A stretch of DNA of 64,000 bases from Streptomyces yangpuensis (GTDB lineage Bacteria; Actinomycetota; Actinomycetes; Streptomycetales; Streptomycetaceae): contig NZ_LBMK01000002.1 of NCBI RefSeq assembly GCF_001005295.1, forward strand, positions 1,209,545-1,273,544, written 5' to 3'. Below are positions 15,663 through 24,833 of the stretch, piece by piece; the first letter of the stretch is position 1; each line of letters starts with the position of its first letter. The position numbers were made by a program, and so were the translations under genes. The notes beneath the pieces were generated by a model. It was not told the DNA's origin, ran no database searches, and worked only from the letters and a program-made list of their open reading frames with translations.

Positions 15663-15855
15663 CCCGGAGCCTGCCGCCCGCCGTCCGGCGTGGTGCTGCC
15701 TGGGCGGTGTCTTGTCGGTCGGGCCGGATCAGGGGGCGGCTCTGGTGCCATGGGGCCTCCCCAGGCCCGCAGGGCGGAGGGGAAGCGCAAGGCGGACGAG
15801 GGAGACGACGCGGAGCGTCGCCGGGGCCCGCGACCCGGCCTGACCGGCAAGACCC

Positions 15856-16155
15856 CTAGCCGAGCGGGTTCTCCCGGACCGTCGCCAGGTCCGCCGAGGT
15901 CTTCGTGGCGATGAACTCGGTGATGCGGTAGGCACAGACGCCCGCGACCGTGAAGGGGTCCTCGGCCGCGATCCTCTCGATCTCGGCCCGGGACACCCCT
16001 CCGGCCAGGATGACGCCCCCCTCGCGCGGGACCTTGCGCCCCGACGCGAGGAAGACCCCGGAGGCGTAGTAGCCGTCCAGCCAGGCGATGTGGGCGTCCA
16101 TCTGCTCCTCGACTGCTTCGAGGGGCGCGGTGTAGGAGAGCTCCATGACGAACAT
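15856..16155 (-). CDS. YciI-family protein
   Basis: A 99-residue ferredoxin-like fold protein of the YciI/YCII family. It has AHIAWLDGYYASGVFLASGR with the conserved His-Asp context, the GGVILAGG strand and the DPF-x-AGV-x-AYRITEF C-terminal region. Family members are small putative enzymes of unclear role, sometimes fused to sigma factors. ATG at 16155; an alternative at 16146 (MELSY) would shorten it by three residues. The 193-base gap on its left contains a small CGACGC/GCGTCG hairpin and no supported gene. Confidence 0.88.
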   Translation of the reverse strand: MFVMELSYTAPLEAVEEQMDAHIAWLDGYYASGVFLASGRKVPREGGVILAGGVSRAEIERIAAEDPFTVAGVCAYRITEFIATKTSADLATVRENPLG

Positions 16156-16181
16156 GATCGTCAGGTTACTCTCGGTCCACC

Positions 16182-16859
16182 ATGACGAGTGTGAAAACCC
16201 CCGCAGACGAGGCCGAGGCCCGGGCGATACAGGACGAACTGCGCCATCACGTCGTACTCGACGAGTTCGGGCCGCCGCCCGGCCGCGGGCTCGTGACCGG
16301 GGTGGACGTCGCCTACGACGACACGCGCGACCTGGTCGCCGCCGCGGCCGTGGTGCTCGACGCCGCCACCCTGGAGGTCGTCGAGGAGGCCACCGCCGTC
16401 GGGCACGTCAGCTTCCCCTACGTGCCGGGGCTGCTCGCCTTCCGCGAGCTGCCGACCGTCCTGGCCGCCCTCGACGCCCTGACCGCCGGTCCCGGTCTCG
16501 TCGTCTGCGACGGCTACGGCCTCGCCCACCCCCGCGGCTTCGGCCTCGCCTGCCACCTCGGGGTGGTCACGGGGCTCCCCTCCATCGGCGTCGCGAAGAA
16601 CCCGTTCACCTTCACCCACGAGGAGCCGGGCAGCCGGCGGGGCGACGCCTCCGCGCTGCTCGCCGCCGACGGGACCGAGGTCGGGCGGGCCCTGCGGACG
16701 CAGGACGCGACCAAACCGGTGTTCGTCTCGGTCGGGCACAAGGTGTCGCTCGACAACGCCTGCGCGCACGTCCTGGCGCTGAGCCCGCGCTTCCGGATCC
16801 CGGAGACCACCCGCCGCGCCGACTCGCTGTGCCGCAGGGCGCTGCGGGAGGCCTCCTGA
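16182..16859 (+). CDS. nfi: endonuclease V (deoxyinosine 3' endonuclease)
   Basis: A 225-residue protein with all endonuclease V landmarks: GVDVAYD (catalytic Asp), FPYVPGLLAFRELP (the PYxP wedge that reads inosine and the catalytic Glu), VCDGYGLAHPRGFGLACHLG and GVAKN. It cleaves one base 3' of deoxyinosine to start repair of deaminated adenine. Start ATG at 16182, divergent by 26 bases from the YciI gene. Convergent with the saccharopine-dehydrogenase-like gene, the stops being 12 bases apart. Cytosolic. Confidence 0.95.
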   Translation: MTSVKTPADEAEARAIQDELRHHVVLDEFGPPPGRGLVTGVDVAYDDTRDLVAAAAVVLDAATLEVVEEATAVGHVSFPYVPGLLAFRELPTVLAALDALTAGPGLVVCDGYGLAHPRGFGLACHLGVVTGLPSIGVAKNPFTFTHEEPGSRRGDASALLAADGTEVGRALRTQDATKPVFVSVGHKVSLDNACAHVLALSPRFRIPETTRRADSLCRRALREAS

Positions 16860-16871
16860 GCCGGCCCGCCG

Positions 16872-18071
16872 TCAGCGGGCGTCGGCCACCCGGAAGGTGA
16901 TCCCCGCCTTCTGCAGGCGGTGGATCAGGGCGTCGCCCATCGCCACGGCGGTCGTCACCTGGCCGGCGGTCTCCGGCAGGGCGTCGTGGGCCAGGCAGAG
17001 CGCCGACTCCGCCAGCATCTTCGCGGTCTCCCCGTATCCCGGATCGCCGCCGGACACCTCGGTGAACACGCGCCGTCCGCCGCCCTCGCCCACGAACCGC
17101 ACGGTGAACCAGCTACGCGCCCGCCGCTCCGCGTCCGGCCCGCGGCCGGGCTCCCACCGGTCCATGAGCCACCGCCGGGCGGCCGGCACCTGGGCCAGCG
17201 CCGCCGTCGCGCCCACCGCCGCCGCACCGCCCAGGGCAACGGGCAGGTGCCGGACGGAGGCGTAGTGCCGGTAGCGGAAGTCCGGGCCGTAGCGCTCCAG
17301 CGCGGCCGCGGACCGGGCCACGATCCGCGGGTCCAGCGAGGGCAGCGGCAGCGCCCAGGTACCGGTCTCACGGCTGAACCGCGGCGCGCCCAGCGGCCCG
17401 CGCGCCCGGCGCCCCAGCAGCCGGGGCTCGTGCAGCCGGCGGGCGTGCGCGGCCGCCAGGGTCTGGGGGCCGCGGCCCAGCGCCGTCAGGGCGGAGGCCA
17501 GGGTCCCGCCGGAGAAGAACGCGTTGGACCGCATGAACCCGTCGACCGTCAGCGGGAGTCCCTCCGGCAGCTGCCGGACCGTGAAGTACGCGCCGAGGTC
17601 GGCCGGGATCGAGTCGAAGCCGCACGCGTGGACGAGCCGGGCCCCGGTCTCGCGGGCCCGCGCGTCGTGCTCCAGGTACATCCGGTCCACGAACTCCGGC
17701 TCGCCGGTGAGGTCCACGTAGTCCGTGCCCGCCTCGGTGCAGGCGGCCACGAGCTCGGCCCCGTACCAGATGTACGGCCCCACGGTCGTGGCCAGCACCC
17801 GGGTGGACATGGCCAGTTCGCGTACGGCGGCGGCGTCCTGGGCGTCCACGCGCAGCAGCGGCAGCGCCGCGCACGCGGGATCGACCGCGGCCAGCCGCTC
17901 GCGCAGCCGCTCCAGCTTCGCGAGGTCCCGGCCGGCGAGCGCCCACCGGCAGCCGGCGGGCGCGTGCGCGGCGAGGTACTCGGCGGTCAGCGCCCCCACG
18001 AACCCGGTCGCGCCGAAGAGCACGACGTCGTAGGCCCGTGCCGGCCGGTCCTGCGGGACCCCTGCGTTCAT
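16872..18071 (-). CDS. saccharopine dehydrogenase-like / trans-acting enoyl reductase family protein
   Basis: A 399-residue protein. The N-terminal Rossmann motif GATGFVGALTAEYLA (about residues 20-34) is followed by GRDLAKLERL, TTVGPYIWYGAELVAACTEAGTDYVDLTGE and HACGFDSIPADLG. These match actinobacterial proteins related to mycobacterial Rv2953, the trans-acting enoyl reductase of phthiocerol lipids. A short hydrophobic stretch near residue 275 (LGGAAAVGATAALAQV) could touch the membrane. The reaction is uncertain in Streptomyces, which lacks those lipids. Monocistronic. Confidence 0.88.
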   Translation of the reverse strand: MNAGVPQDRPARAYDVVLFGATGFVGALTAEYLAAHAPAGCRWALAGRDLAKLERLRERLAAVDPACAALPLLRVDAQDAAAVRELAMSTRVLATTVGPYIWYGAELVAACTEAGTDYVDLTGEPEFVDRMYLEHDARARETGARLVHACGFDSIPADLGAYFTVRQLPEGLPLTVDGFMRSNAFFSGGTLASALTALGRGPQTLAAAHARRLHEPRLLGRRARGPLGAPRFSRETGTWALPLPSLDPRIVARSAAALERYGPDFRYRHYASVRHLPVALGGAAAVGATAALAQVPAARRWLMDRWEPGRGPDAERRARSWFTVRFVGEGGGRRVFTEVSGGDPGYGETAKMLAESALCLAHDALPETAGQVTTAVAMGDALIHRLQKAGITFRVADAR

Positions 18072-18130
18072 GAGAGCTCCTCCAGTGGGTGTCGGGTGGC
18101 CGAGGATAGGGGGTGCGGCCCGAACGGACG

Positions 18131-18174
18131 ACGGCGCCCCGGGAACGGCCGTGCAGCCGCGCCCGGGGCGCCGT
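18131..18174 (-). terminator. terminator of the repeat-containing secreted protein gene
   Basis: A perfect 13-bp inverted repeat, ACGGCGCCCCGGG (18131-18143) and CCCGGGGCGCCGT (18162-18174), with an 18-base loop. It lies 40 bases beyond the stop of the minus-strand secreted protein gene, in the typical place for an intrinsic terminator. Confidence 0.8.
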
Positions 18175-18213
18175 GTGGTTCACCTGGCGGTGGATGGTTC
18201 ACCTGCCGGTGGA

Positions 18214-19887
18214 TCAGCCCTGCTGGTAGAGGCCGAAGATGTCGACGATGAGGTCGATGTCGTCCCAGCCGCGGTTCCAGACGTCGATGATGCCGTTGCT
18301 GCCGGTGCTCGCCTGGACCAGGTTCGGGACGGTGGCGCCCTTCGTCCAGTTCAGGTTGGAGGAGTTCGGCGGCGTCGGCCACTGCGCCGTGCGGTTGATG
18401 TAGTCGTCCAGCGAGTTCGGGTCCGGGGTGACCGTGAGGTACCCGTCGCCCTGGGTGTTGGTGACCGTGGAGTTCAGCACGAAGCCCGTGATGCTCGGGT
18501 CGTCGTAGGCCAGCGGCATGTAGATGTATTCCTGGCCCCACAGCGGCCCGTAGACGGGGTCGTTGGGGTCACGGGTGTCGACCAGGCGCTCCGGCGTGAT
18601 CGGCCGGAAGGCGCTCTTGCTGTCGGTGCTGTAGTAGCCGACGACGTCGACGATGACGTCGACGCCCGCCCAGGCGCCGTTGAAGACGCTGATCTTGCCG
18701 TCCTGGCCGACGGGGACGATGACCGAGTTGGCGATCGTCTGGCCGGCGGTGAAGTTCAGGTTCGACGCGGTCGGGGTGGCGCCGCCGCCCGGGAAGACCG
18801 ACAGGTGGCCGGCCTCCTTCGGGTTGGTGACCGTCACGTTCAGCGCCACGGCGCTGATGCCCTGGGGCACGCCGCGCAGGCCGCTGATCTGGGTGGAGAA
18901 GGTCTTCCGGCCGCCGAGCTGGGCCCGCGTCGTGCCGAGGCCCTCGCGGGTGTCGACGAAGCGGGACGGGGTGATCGGCGTGTAACCGCTGGAGGCGGTC
19001 GTGGAGAAGTAGCCAGTGACGTCGGCGATCAGGTCGACGGGCATGCCGCCGCGGTTGGCGATCTCGACGTAGCCGTTCTTGCCGACCGGCACGATGACCA
19101 GGTTCGGGACGGTCTGACGGGCCTTGTAGTTGACGTTCGACGTGGTCGGACGCTGGGTGCCCTCGGGGAAGGCGGTGATGTGGCCGTCGGAGGAGGTGTT
19201 GGTGACCGTGATGTTGAGCACCACGGCGGTGACGCCGACGGGGATCGAGCCGTTGCCGCCGATCTTCACACGGGTCGAGCTGTACGGCTGGACCATGCCC
19301 TGGAGCGCGCCGGTCCCGTTGCGGGTGTCCAGCAGACGGGTCGGGGCGTACGGGGTGAAGTCCGAACCCTCGGTGACGAAGTTGACCTCGTTGACGGCCG
19401 AGAGGTTGTTCGCGGCGTCCGTCACGGTGACCTTGACCGTGTAGGAGCCGACCTCGGCGTAGGTGTGGGCCGTGGTCCGCTCGTCGGAGCCGTAGGCCTC
19501 GAAGGTGTCCTGCTTCTTGTCGCCCCAGTCGATGGTGACCTTCAGAGGGGTGTCCACGCTCATGATGGTGGTGTCCACCTCGATGCCGTGGGCCGTGGTG
19601 CCGTAGGCGGCGACGCCGACGGCGAGGTCCGCGTTGGCGTTGACGGACTGCACCTGCGGGGCGGTGGCCGCCCCGGTCTTGGCCGGCGGCAGGGCCGTGC
19701 GGACCGTGCGCTCCGCGGGACTGGTGAAGGCGTGGCCCTTCGCCTTGGCGTCCTTGCCCAGGTCCAGGTCAGGCTTGGTGGTGCCGCGCGCGTCCGGCTT
19801 GGCCGGGTCGGCCTGGGCCACGCCCGGGATGAGGCCAACGCCCGCCGCGAGGGCGGCAACGGAAATGACAAGACGGCGACGACGCAC
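18214..19887 (-). CDS. secreted protein with PKD-like domain and three ~115-residue repeats
   Basis: A 557-residue exported protein: signal peptide 1-26 (after four arginines; cleavage after AQA), then a Lys/Asp/Pro-rich linker. A PKD-like region follows at about residues 105-170 (IDWGDKKQDTFEAYG, HTYAEVGSYTVKVTVTD). Three tandem repeats of about 115 residues each open with P-x-R-x-x-DTR and close with G-x-x-V/I-x-N/V-DxxxD-V-x-GY(Y/F) (RLLDTRNGTG, RFVDTREGLG, RLVDTRDPND). The repeat is common in actinobacterial surface proteins of unknown role. GTG start at 19887 with GGGGGA upstream. No LPXTG-type anchor, so it is probably released. Confidence 0.87.
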   Translation of the reverse strand: MRRRRLVISVAALAAGVGLIPGVAQADPAKPDARGTTKPDLDLGKDAKAKGHAFTSPAERTVRTALPPAKTGAATAPQVQSVNANADLAVGVAAYGTTAHGIEVDTTIMSVDTPLKVTIDWGDKKQDTFEAYGSDERTTAHTYAEVGSYTVKVTVTDAANNLSAVNEVNFVTEGSDFTPYAPTRLLDTRNGTGALQGMVQPYSSTRVKIGGNGSIPVGVTAVVLNITVTNTSSDGHITAFPEGTQRPTTSNVNYKARQTVPNLVIVPVGKNGYVEIANRGGMPVDLIADVTGYFSTTASSGYTPITPSRFVDTREGLGTTRAQLGGRKTFSTQISGLRGVPQGISAVALNVTVTNPKEAGHLSVFPGGGATPTASNLNFTAGQTIANSVIVPVGQDGKISVFNGAWAGVDVIVDVVGYYSTDSKSAFRPITPERLVDTRDPNDPVYGPLWGQEYIYMPLAYDDPSITGFVLNSTVTNTQGDGYLTVTPDPNSLDDYINRTAQWPTPPNSSNLNWTKGATVPNLVQASTGSNGIIDVWNRGWDDIDLIVDIFGLYQQG

Positions 19888-20113
19888 CGGTCCCCCAGAT
19901 ATCTGATTGAAAGCTTGATCAGCTCGAAAGCGTGTTCAGAGTACAGACTCCCGGAACGATCTATCAGGGGGTGGGCCCTTCGATTTCGCCGCCGCCCCGG
20001 GGCCCGGATACGCCCATGTCGGCCGATCCCGGCGGAGCCCGGCCCGGGGGCTTGTGCTCGGTGGAACACGTTCCTAGCATCACCGGTGTTACATCAGTTG
20101 TGTCACACAGCCG

Positions 20114-20149
20114 CACACCAGGCACACCAGGCATACCAAGCACACCGCA
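20114..20149. repeat. four tandem 9-bp units upstream of the acyl-CoA operon
   Basis: CACACCAGG, CACACCAGG, CATACCAAG and CACACCGCA lie end to end, ending 15 bases before the CoA-transferase ATG. The 277-base gap between the secreted protein and this operon otherwise holds promoters. The array may be a leader repeat or a protein-binding site. Confidence 0.7.
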
Positions 20150-20164
20150 GACGCTGGGGGCTCG

Positions 20165-21316
20165 ATGGCAGTGACAGGGAACGGGACCGGGGCGGCGAGC
20201 GGCAACGGCCCGCTCGCCGGCGTGCGCGTCGTCGAACTGGCCGGCATCGGCCCGGGGCCGTTCGCCGCCATGCTCCTCGCCGACCTGGGAGCGGACGTCG
20301 TACGCGTGGACCGGCCAGGCGGTGGCGCTCTCGCGGTCGATCCCGCCCACGACATCACCAACCGCGGCAAGCGCTCCGTCCTCCTCGACCTCAAGTCCGC
20401 AGACGGGCCCGCCCGCGTCCTGGACCTCGTCGAGCGGGCCGACGTCCTCATCGAGGGTTTCCGTCCCGGCGTCGCCGAACGGCTCGGCGTCGGCCCGGCC
20501 GACTGCCACGCCCGCAACCCCCGCCTCGTCTACGGACGGATGACCGGCTGGGGCCAGGAGGGCCCGCTCGCGCACACCGCGGGCCACGACATCGCCTACA
20601 TCGCCGTCACCGGCGCCCTCGGCATGATCGGCAGCCCCGGCGAGCCTCCGGCGGTCCCGGCCAACCTGGTCGGGGACTACGCGGGCGGCTCGCTCTACCT
20701 GGTGATCGGCGTCCTCGCCGCCCTCCAGCACGCCCGGGCCGCCGGCACCGGCCAGGTCGTCGACGCGGCCATCGTCGACGGCACCGCGCACCTCACGGCC
20801 ATGATCCACGGCATGATGGCGGCAGGCGGCTGGCAGGACCGGCGCGGCGCCAACCTCCTCGACGGCGGCTGCCCGTTCTACGGCACCTACGAGACCTCCG
20901 ACGGCGGGTACATGGCGGTCGGCGCGCTGGAGCAGCAGTTCTACGACACCTTCACGGAGCTCCTCGGCATCGCCGGCCGGGCTCCGGCCCGCAAGGACAT
21001 CGCCCGCTGGGGCGAGCTGCGCGAGGCCGTCGCCGCCCGCTTCCGGACCCGAACACGCGCGGAGTGGACGGCGGTCTTCGAGGGGAGCGACGCCTGCGTG
21101 GCGCCCGTGCTCTCGCTGCGCGAGGCCCCCGGCCACCCGCACCTCGCCGCCCGGGGGACCTTCACCGACGTCGGAGGGACCGTGCAGCCGGCCCCGGCGC
21201 CGCGGTTCTCCGCGACCCCGGCCGCCGTCACCGGCGGACCGGCCCTGCCGGGTGCGCACACCGAGTCGGTGGCCGCCGACTGGGACGTACCGGCCCTGCT
21301 CCCGAAAGAGGCCTGA
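20165..21316 (+). CDS. CaiB/BaiF-family CoA-transferase
   Basis: A 383-residue class III CoA-transferase or alpha-methylacyl-CoA racemase. It starts the family pattern LAGVRVVELAGIGPGPFAAM, then LADLGADVVRVDRPGG and KRSVLLDLK, with a catalytic-type His/Asp region around GQEGPLAHTAGHDIAYIAVTG. The substrate may be a branched or methyl acyl-CoA, consistent with the beta-oxidation genes that follow. First gene of a five-gene operon; its TGA overlaps the ATG of the next gene by one base. A racemase would prepare 2-methylacyl-CoA for oxidation; CoA transfer is the alternative. Confidence 0.92.
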   Translation: MAVTGNGTGAASGNGPLAGVRVVELAGIGPGPFAAMLLADLGADVVRVDRPGGGALAVDPAHDITNRGKRSVLLDLKSADGPARVLDLVERADVLIEGFRPGVAERLGVGPADCHARNPRLVYGRMTGWGQEGPLAHTAGHDIAYIAVTGALGMIGSPGEPPAVPANLVGDYAGGSLYLVIGVLAALQHARAAGTGQVVDAAIVDGTAHLTAMIHGMMAAGGWQDRRGANLLDGGCPFYGTYETSDGGYMAVGALEQQFYDTFTELLGIAGRAPARKDIARWGELREAVAARFRTRTRAEWTAVFEGSDACVAPVLSLREAPGHPHLAARGTFTDVGGTVQPAPAPRFSATPAAVTGGPALPGAHTESVAADWDVPALLPKEA

Positions 21317-22341
21317 TGGAACTGTCGATGATGCTGGACTACGCGGGCGACCCGCGGCGGGCCGCCGACGAGGCGGCCGCGCTGGAGTCCGCCGGCCTCG
21401 ACGCCGTCTGGGTGGCCGAGGCCTGGGGCTTCGACTCCCCGACGATCATGGGCTACCTCGCCGCCCGCACCGAGCGGCTGAGGATCGGCTCGGCGATCAT
21501 GAACGTCTACTCGCGCACCCCCGGCCTCATCGCGCAGACGGCCGCCGGACTGGACGCCGTCTCCGGCGGCAGGGCGCTGCTCGGCCTCGGCGCCTCCGGA
21601 CCGCAGGTCGTCGAGGGCTGGCACGGGAAGCCGTACGACAAGCCGCTCGGCCGCACCCGGGAGACGGTCGAGCTGTGCCGGCGCATCTGGCGCCGGGAGA
21701 CGATCGACCACCACGGCATCACCGACATGCCGCTGCCCCCGGAGAAGGGCGGCCGGCACGGCAAGCCGCTGAGGATCCTGACCCGGCCGGTGCGCGACAG
21801 CATCCCCGTCTACATCGCCTCGCTCGGCCCGGCGAACGTGCGGCTGACCGCCGAGATCGCGGACGGCTGGCTGCCCACGCTCTTCATCCCGGAGAAGGCC
21901 GCGTCCGTGTGGGGCGGCCCGCTCGCCGAGGGGGCGGCCGGGCGTCCGCCCGAGCTCGGTCCGCTCCACACCGTCGCGGGCGGCCTGCTCGCGATCGGTG
22001 AGGACGCGGCCGCCGTACGGGAACGCGCCCGCCCGCAGATCGCCCTGTACGTGGGCGGCATGGGCGCGGTCGGCAAGAACTTCTACAACGACCTCGCCGT
22101 CGCCTACGGCTACGGGGACGCGGCCCGCCGGATCCAGGAGCTCTACCTCGCCGGCCGCACGCGGGACGCGGCGGCCGCCGTACCGGACGAGTTCTGCGAG
22201 CTGATGACCCTGTGCGGGCCCGAGGGCTACGTGCGCGAGCGTGTCGAGGCCTTCCGGGAGGCGGGCGTCACCATGCTCAACGTCACCCCCGTCGGCCCCG
22301 AGCCGGCCCGCCTGATCGAAACCGTCAAGAACTGGCTTTGA
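21316..22341 (+). CDS. LLM-class F420-dependent oxidoreductase
   Basis: A 341-residue TIM-barrel protein of the luciferase-like class. It starts MELSMMLDYAGDPR and contains LDAVWVAEAWGFDSPTIMGY, IGSAIMNVYSRTP, AAGLDAVSGGRALLGLGASG and IASLGPANVRL. The family reduces or oxidises substrates with coenzyme F420 or FMN. Its start overlaps the CoA-transferase stop, so it is co-translated. Its presence between CoA-ester enzymes suggests an F420-dependent step on an acyl or enoyl intermediate; the exact reaction is not known. Confidence 0.92.
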   Translation: MELSMMLDYAGDPRRAADEAAALESAGLDAVWVAEAWGFDSPTIMGYLAARTERLRIGSAIMNVYSRTPGLIAQTAAGLDAVSGGRALLGLGASGPQVVEGWHGKPYDKPLGRTRETVELCRRIWRRETIDHHGITDMPLPPEKGGRHGKPLRILTRPVRDSIPVYIASLGPANVRLTAEIADGWLPTLFIPEKAASVWGGPLAEGAAGRPPELGPLHTVAGGLLAIGEDAAAVRERARPQIALYVGGMGAVGKNFYNDLAVAYGYGDAARRIQELYLAGRTRDAAAAVPDEFCELMTLCGPEGYVRERVEAFREAGVTMLNVTPVGPEPARLIETVKNWL

Positions 22342-22353
22342 GGAGCCCTTGCG

Positions 22354-23496
22354 ATGAAGCGCCTGATCTTCGACGCCGACCACGAGGCGTTCCGTGAGAC
22401 CGTCCGCACCTTCCTCACCAAGGAGGTGCTGCCGCACTACGAGCAGTGGGAGAAGGACGGCATCGTCAGCCGCGAGGCCTGGCGGGCCGCCGGCCGCCAG
22501 GGCCTGCTCGGGCTCGCCGTCCCGGAGGAGTACGGGGGCGGCGGGAACACCGACTTCCGCTATGCCGCCGTGATCGCCGAGGAGTTCACCAGGGCGGGTG
22601 CGCCCGGACTCGCCATCGGCCTGCACAACGACATCATCGGGCCGTACCTGACCTCGCTCGCCACCGAGGAGCAGAAGCGCCGCTGGCTGCCCGGCTTCTG
22701 CTCCGGCGAGACCGTCACCGCCATAGCGATGACCGAGCCGGGCGCGGGTTCCGACCTCCAGGGGATCCGGACCACGGCCGAGGACCGCGGCGACCACTGG
22801 GTGCTGAACGGCTCCAAGACCTTCATCTCCAACGGCATCCTCGCCGACCTGGTGATCGTGGTGGCGAAAACGACTCCCGAGGGCGGGGCGCACGGTCTGT
22901 CGCTGCTGGTCGTCGAGCGCGGCGCGGAGGGCTTCGAGCGCGGCCGCAACCTCGACAAGATCGGCCAGAAGGCGCAGGACACCGCCGAGCTGTTCTTCCA
23001 CGACGTGCGCGTCCCGAAGGAGAACCTGCTCGGCGAACTCAACGGCGCCTTCGTCCACTTGATGACCAATCTCGCGCAGGAGCGGATGGGCATCGCCATG
23101 GCCGGGATCGCCGCCGCCGAGCACCTGCTGGAGATCACCACCCAGTACGTGAAGGAGCGCGAGGCCTTCGGGCGTCCGCTGTCCAAGCTCCAGCACATCC
23201 GGTTCGAGATCGCGGAGATGGCCACCGAGGTCGCCGTCACCCGGACCTTCCTCGACCGGTGCATCACCGACCACTCCAACGGCGAGCTGGACCACGTGCA
23301 CGCCTCGATGGCCAAGTGGTGGGCCACCGAACTGCAGAAGCGTGTGGCGGACCGCTGCCTGCAACTCCACGGCGGCTACGGCTACATGACCGAGTACCGG
23401 GTGGCACGGGCCTTCACCGACGGCCGGATCCAGACGATCTACGGCGGCACGACCGAGATCATGAAGGAGATCATCGGCCGGTCCCTCCTCAGCTGA
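22354..23496 (+). CDS. acyl-CoA dehydrogenase
   Basis: A 380-residue flavoenzyme. ACAD signatures include AIAMTEPGAGSDLQGIRTTA, the FISNG strand, KIGQKAQDTAELFFHDVRVP and the C-terminal LHGGYGYMTEY with RIQTIYGGTTEIMKEII. The catalytic Glu is usual in YGGTTE-type isovaleryl/long-chain members, or near residue 240. It makes the first 2,3-double bond in beta-oxidation, passing electrons to ETF. Twelve bases separate it from the LLM gene. Cytosolic. Confidence 0.95.
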   Translation: MKRLIFDADHEAFRETVRTFLTKEVLPHYEQWEKDGIVSREAWRAAGRQGLLGLAVPEEYGGGGNTDFRYAAVIAEEFTRAGAPGLAIGLHNDIIGPYLTSLATEEQKRRWLPGFCSGETVTAIAMTEPGAGSDLQGIRTTAEDRGDHWVLNGSKTFISNGILADLVIVVAKTTPEGGAHGLSLLVVERGAEGFERGRNLDKIGQKAQDTAELFFHDVRVPKENLLGELNGAFVHLMTNLAQERMGIAMAGIAAAEHLLEITTQYVKEREAFGRPLSKLQHIRFEIAEMATEVAVTRTFLDRCITDHSNGELDHVHASMAKWWATELQKRVADRCLQLHGGYGYMTEYRVARAFTDGRIQTIYGGTTEIMKEIIGRSLLS

Positions 23497-23575
23497 CCCC
23501 ATCCCACCCGCAGCCCCGCCGAGGACCTGCCCAGGACCTTCCCAGGACCCTCCCGCACACCGAAAGGCTTGACCA

Positions 23576-24790
<1,215 letters not shown>

Positions 24791-24833
24791 ACCGTCCCTG
24801 TCCCCCGACCCCTCCGACACGGAAGTAGCGAAC

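Noticed and set aside
15729..15935. 68-codon minus-strand frame left of the YciI gene
   Set aside because: It overlaps the YciI coding end in another frame and has shadow-like composition.
18070..22341. A 1423-codon plus-strand open frame
   Set aside because: Only its last 341 codons are a real protein (the LLM oxidoreductase from 21316). The rest is the shadow of minus-strand genes and of the CoA-transferase in another frame, with Arg/Gly/Val-rich composition.
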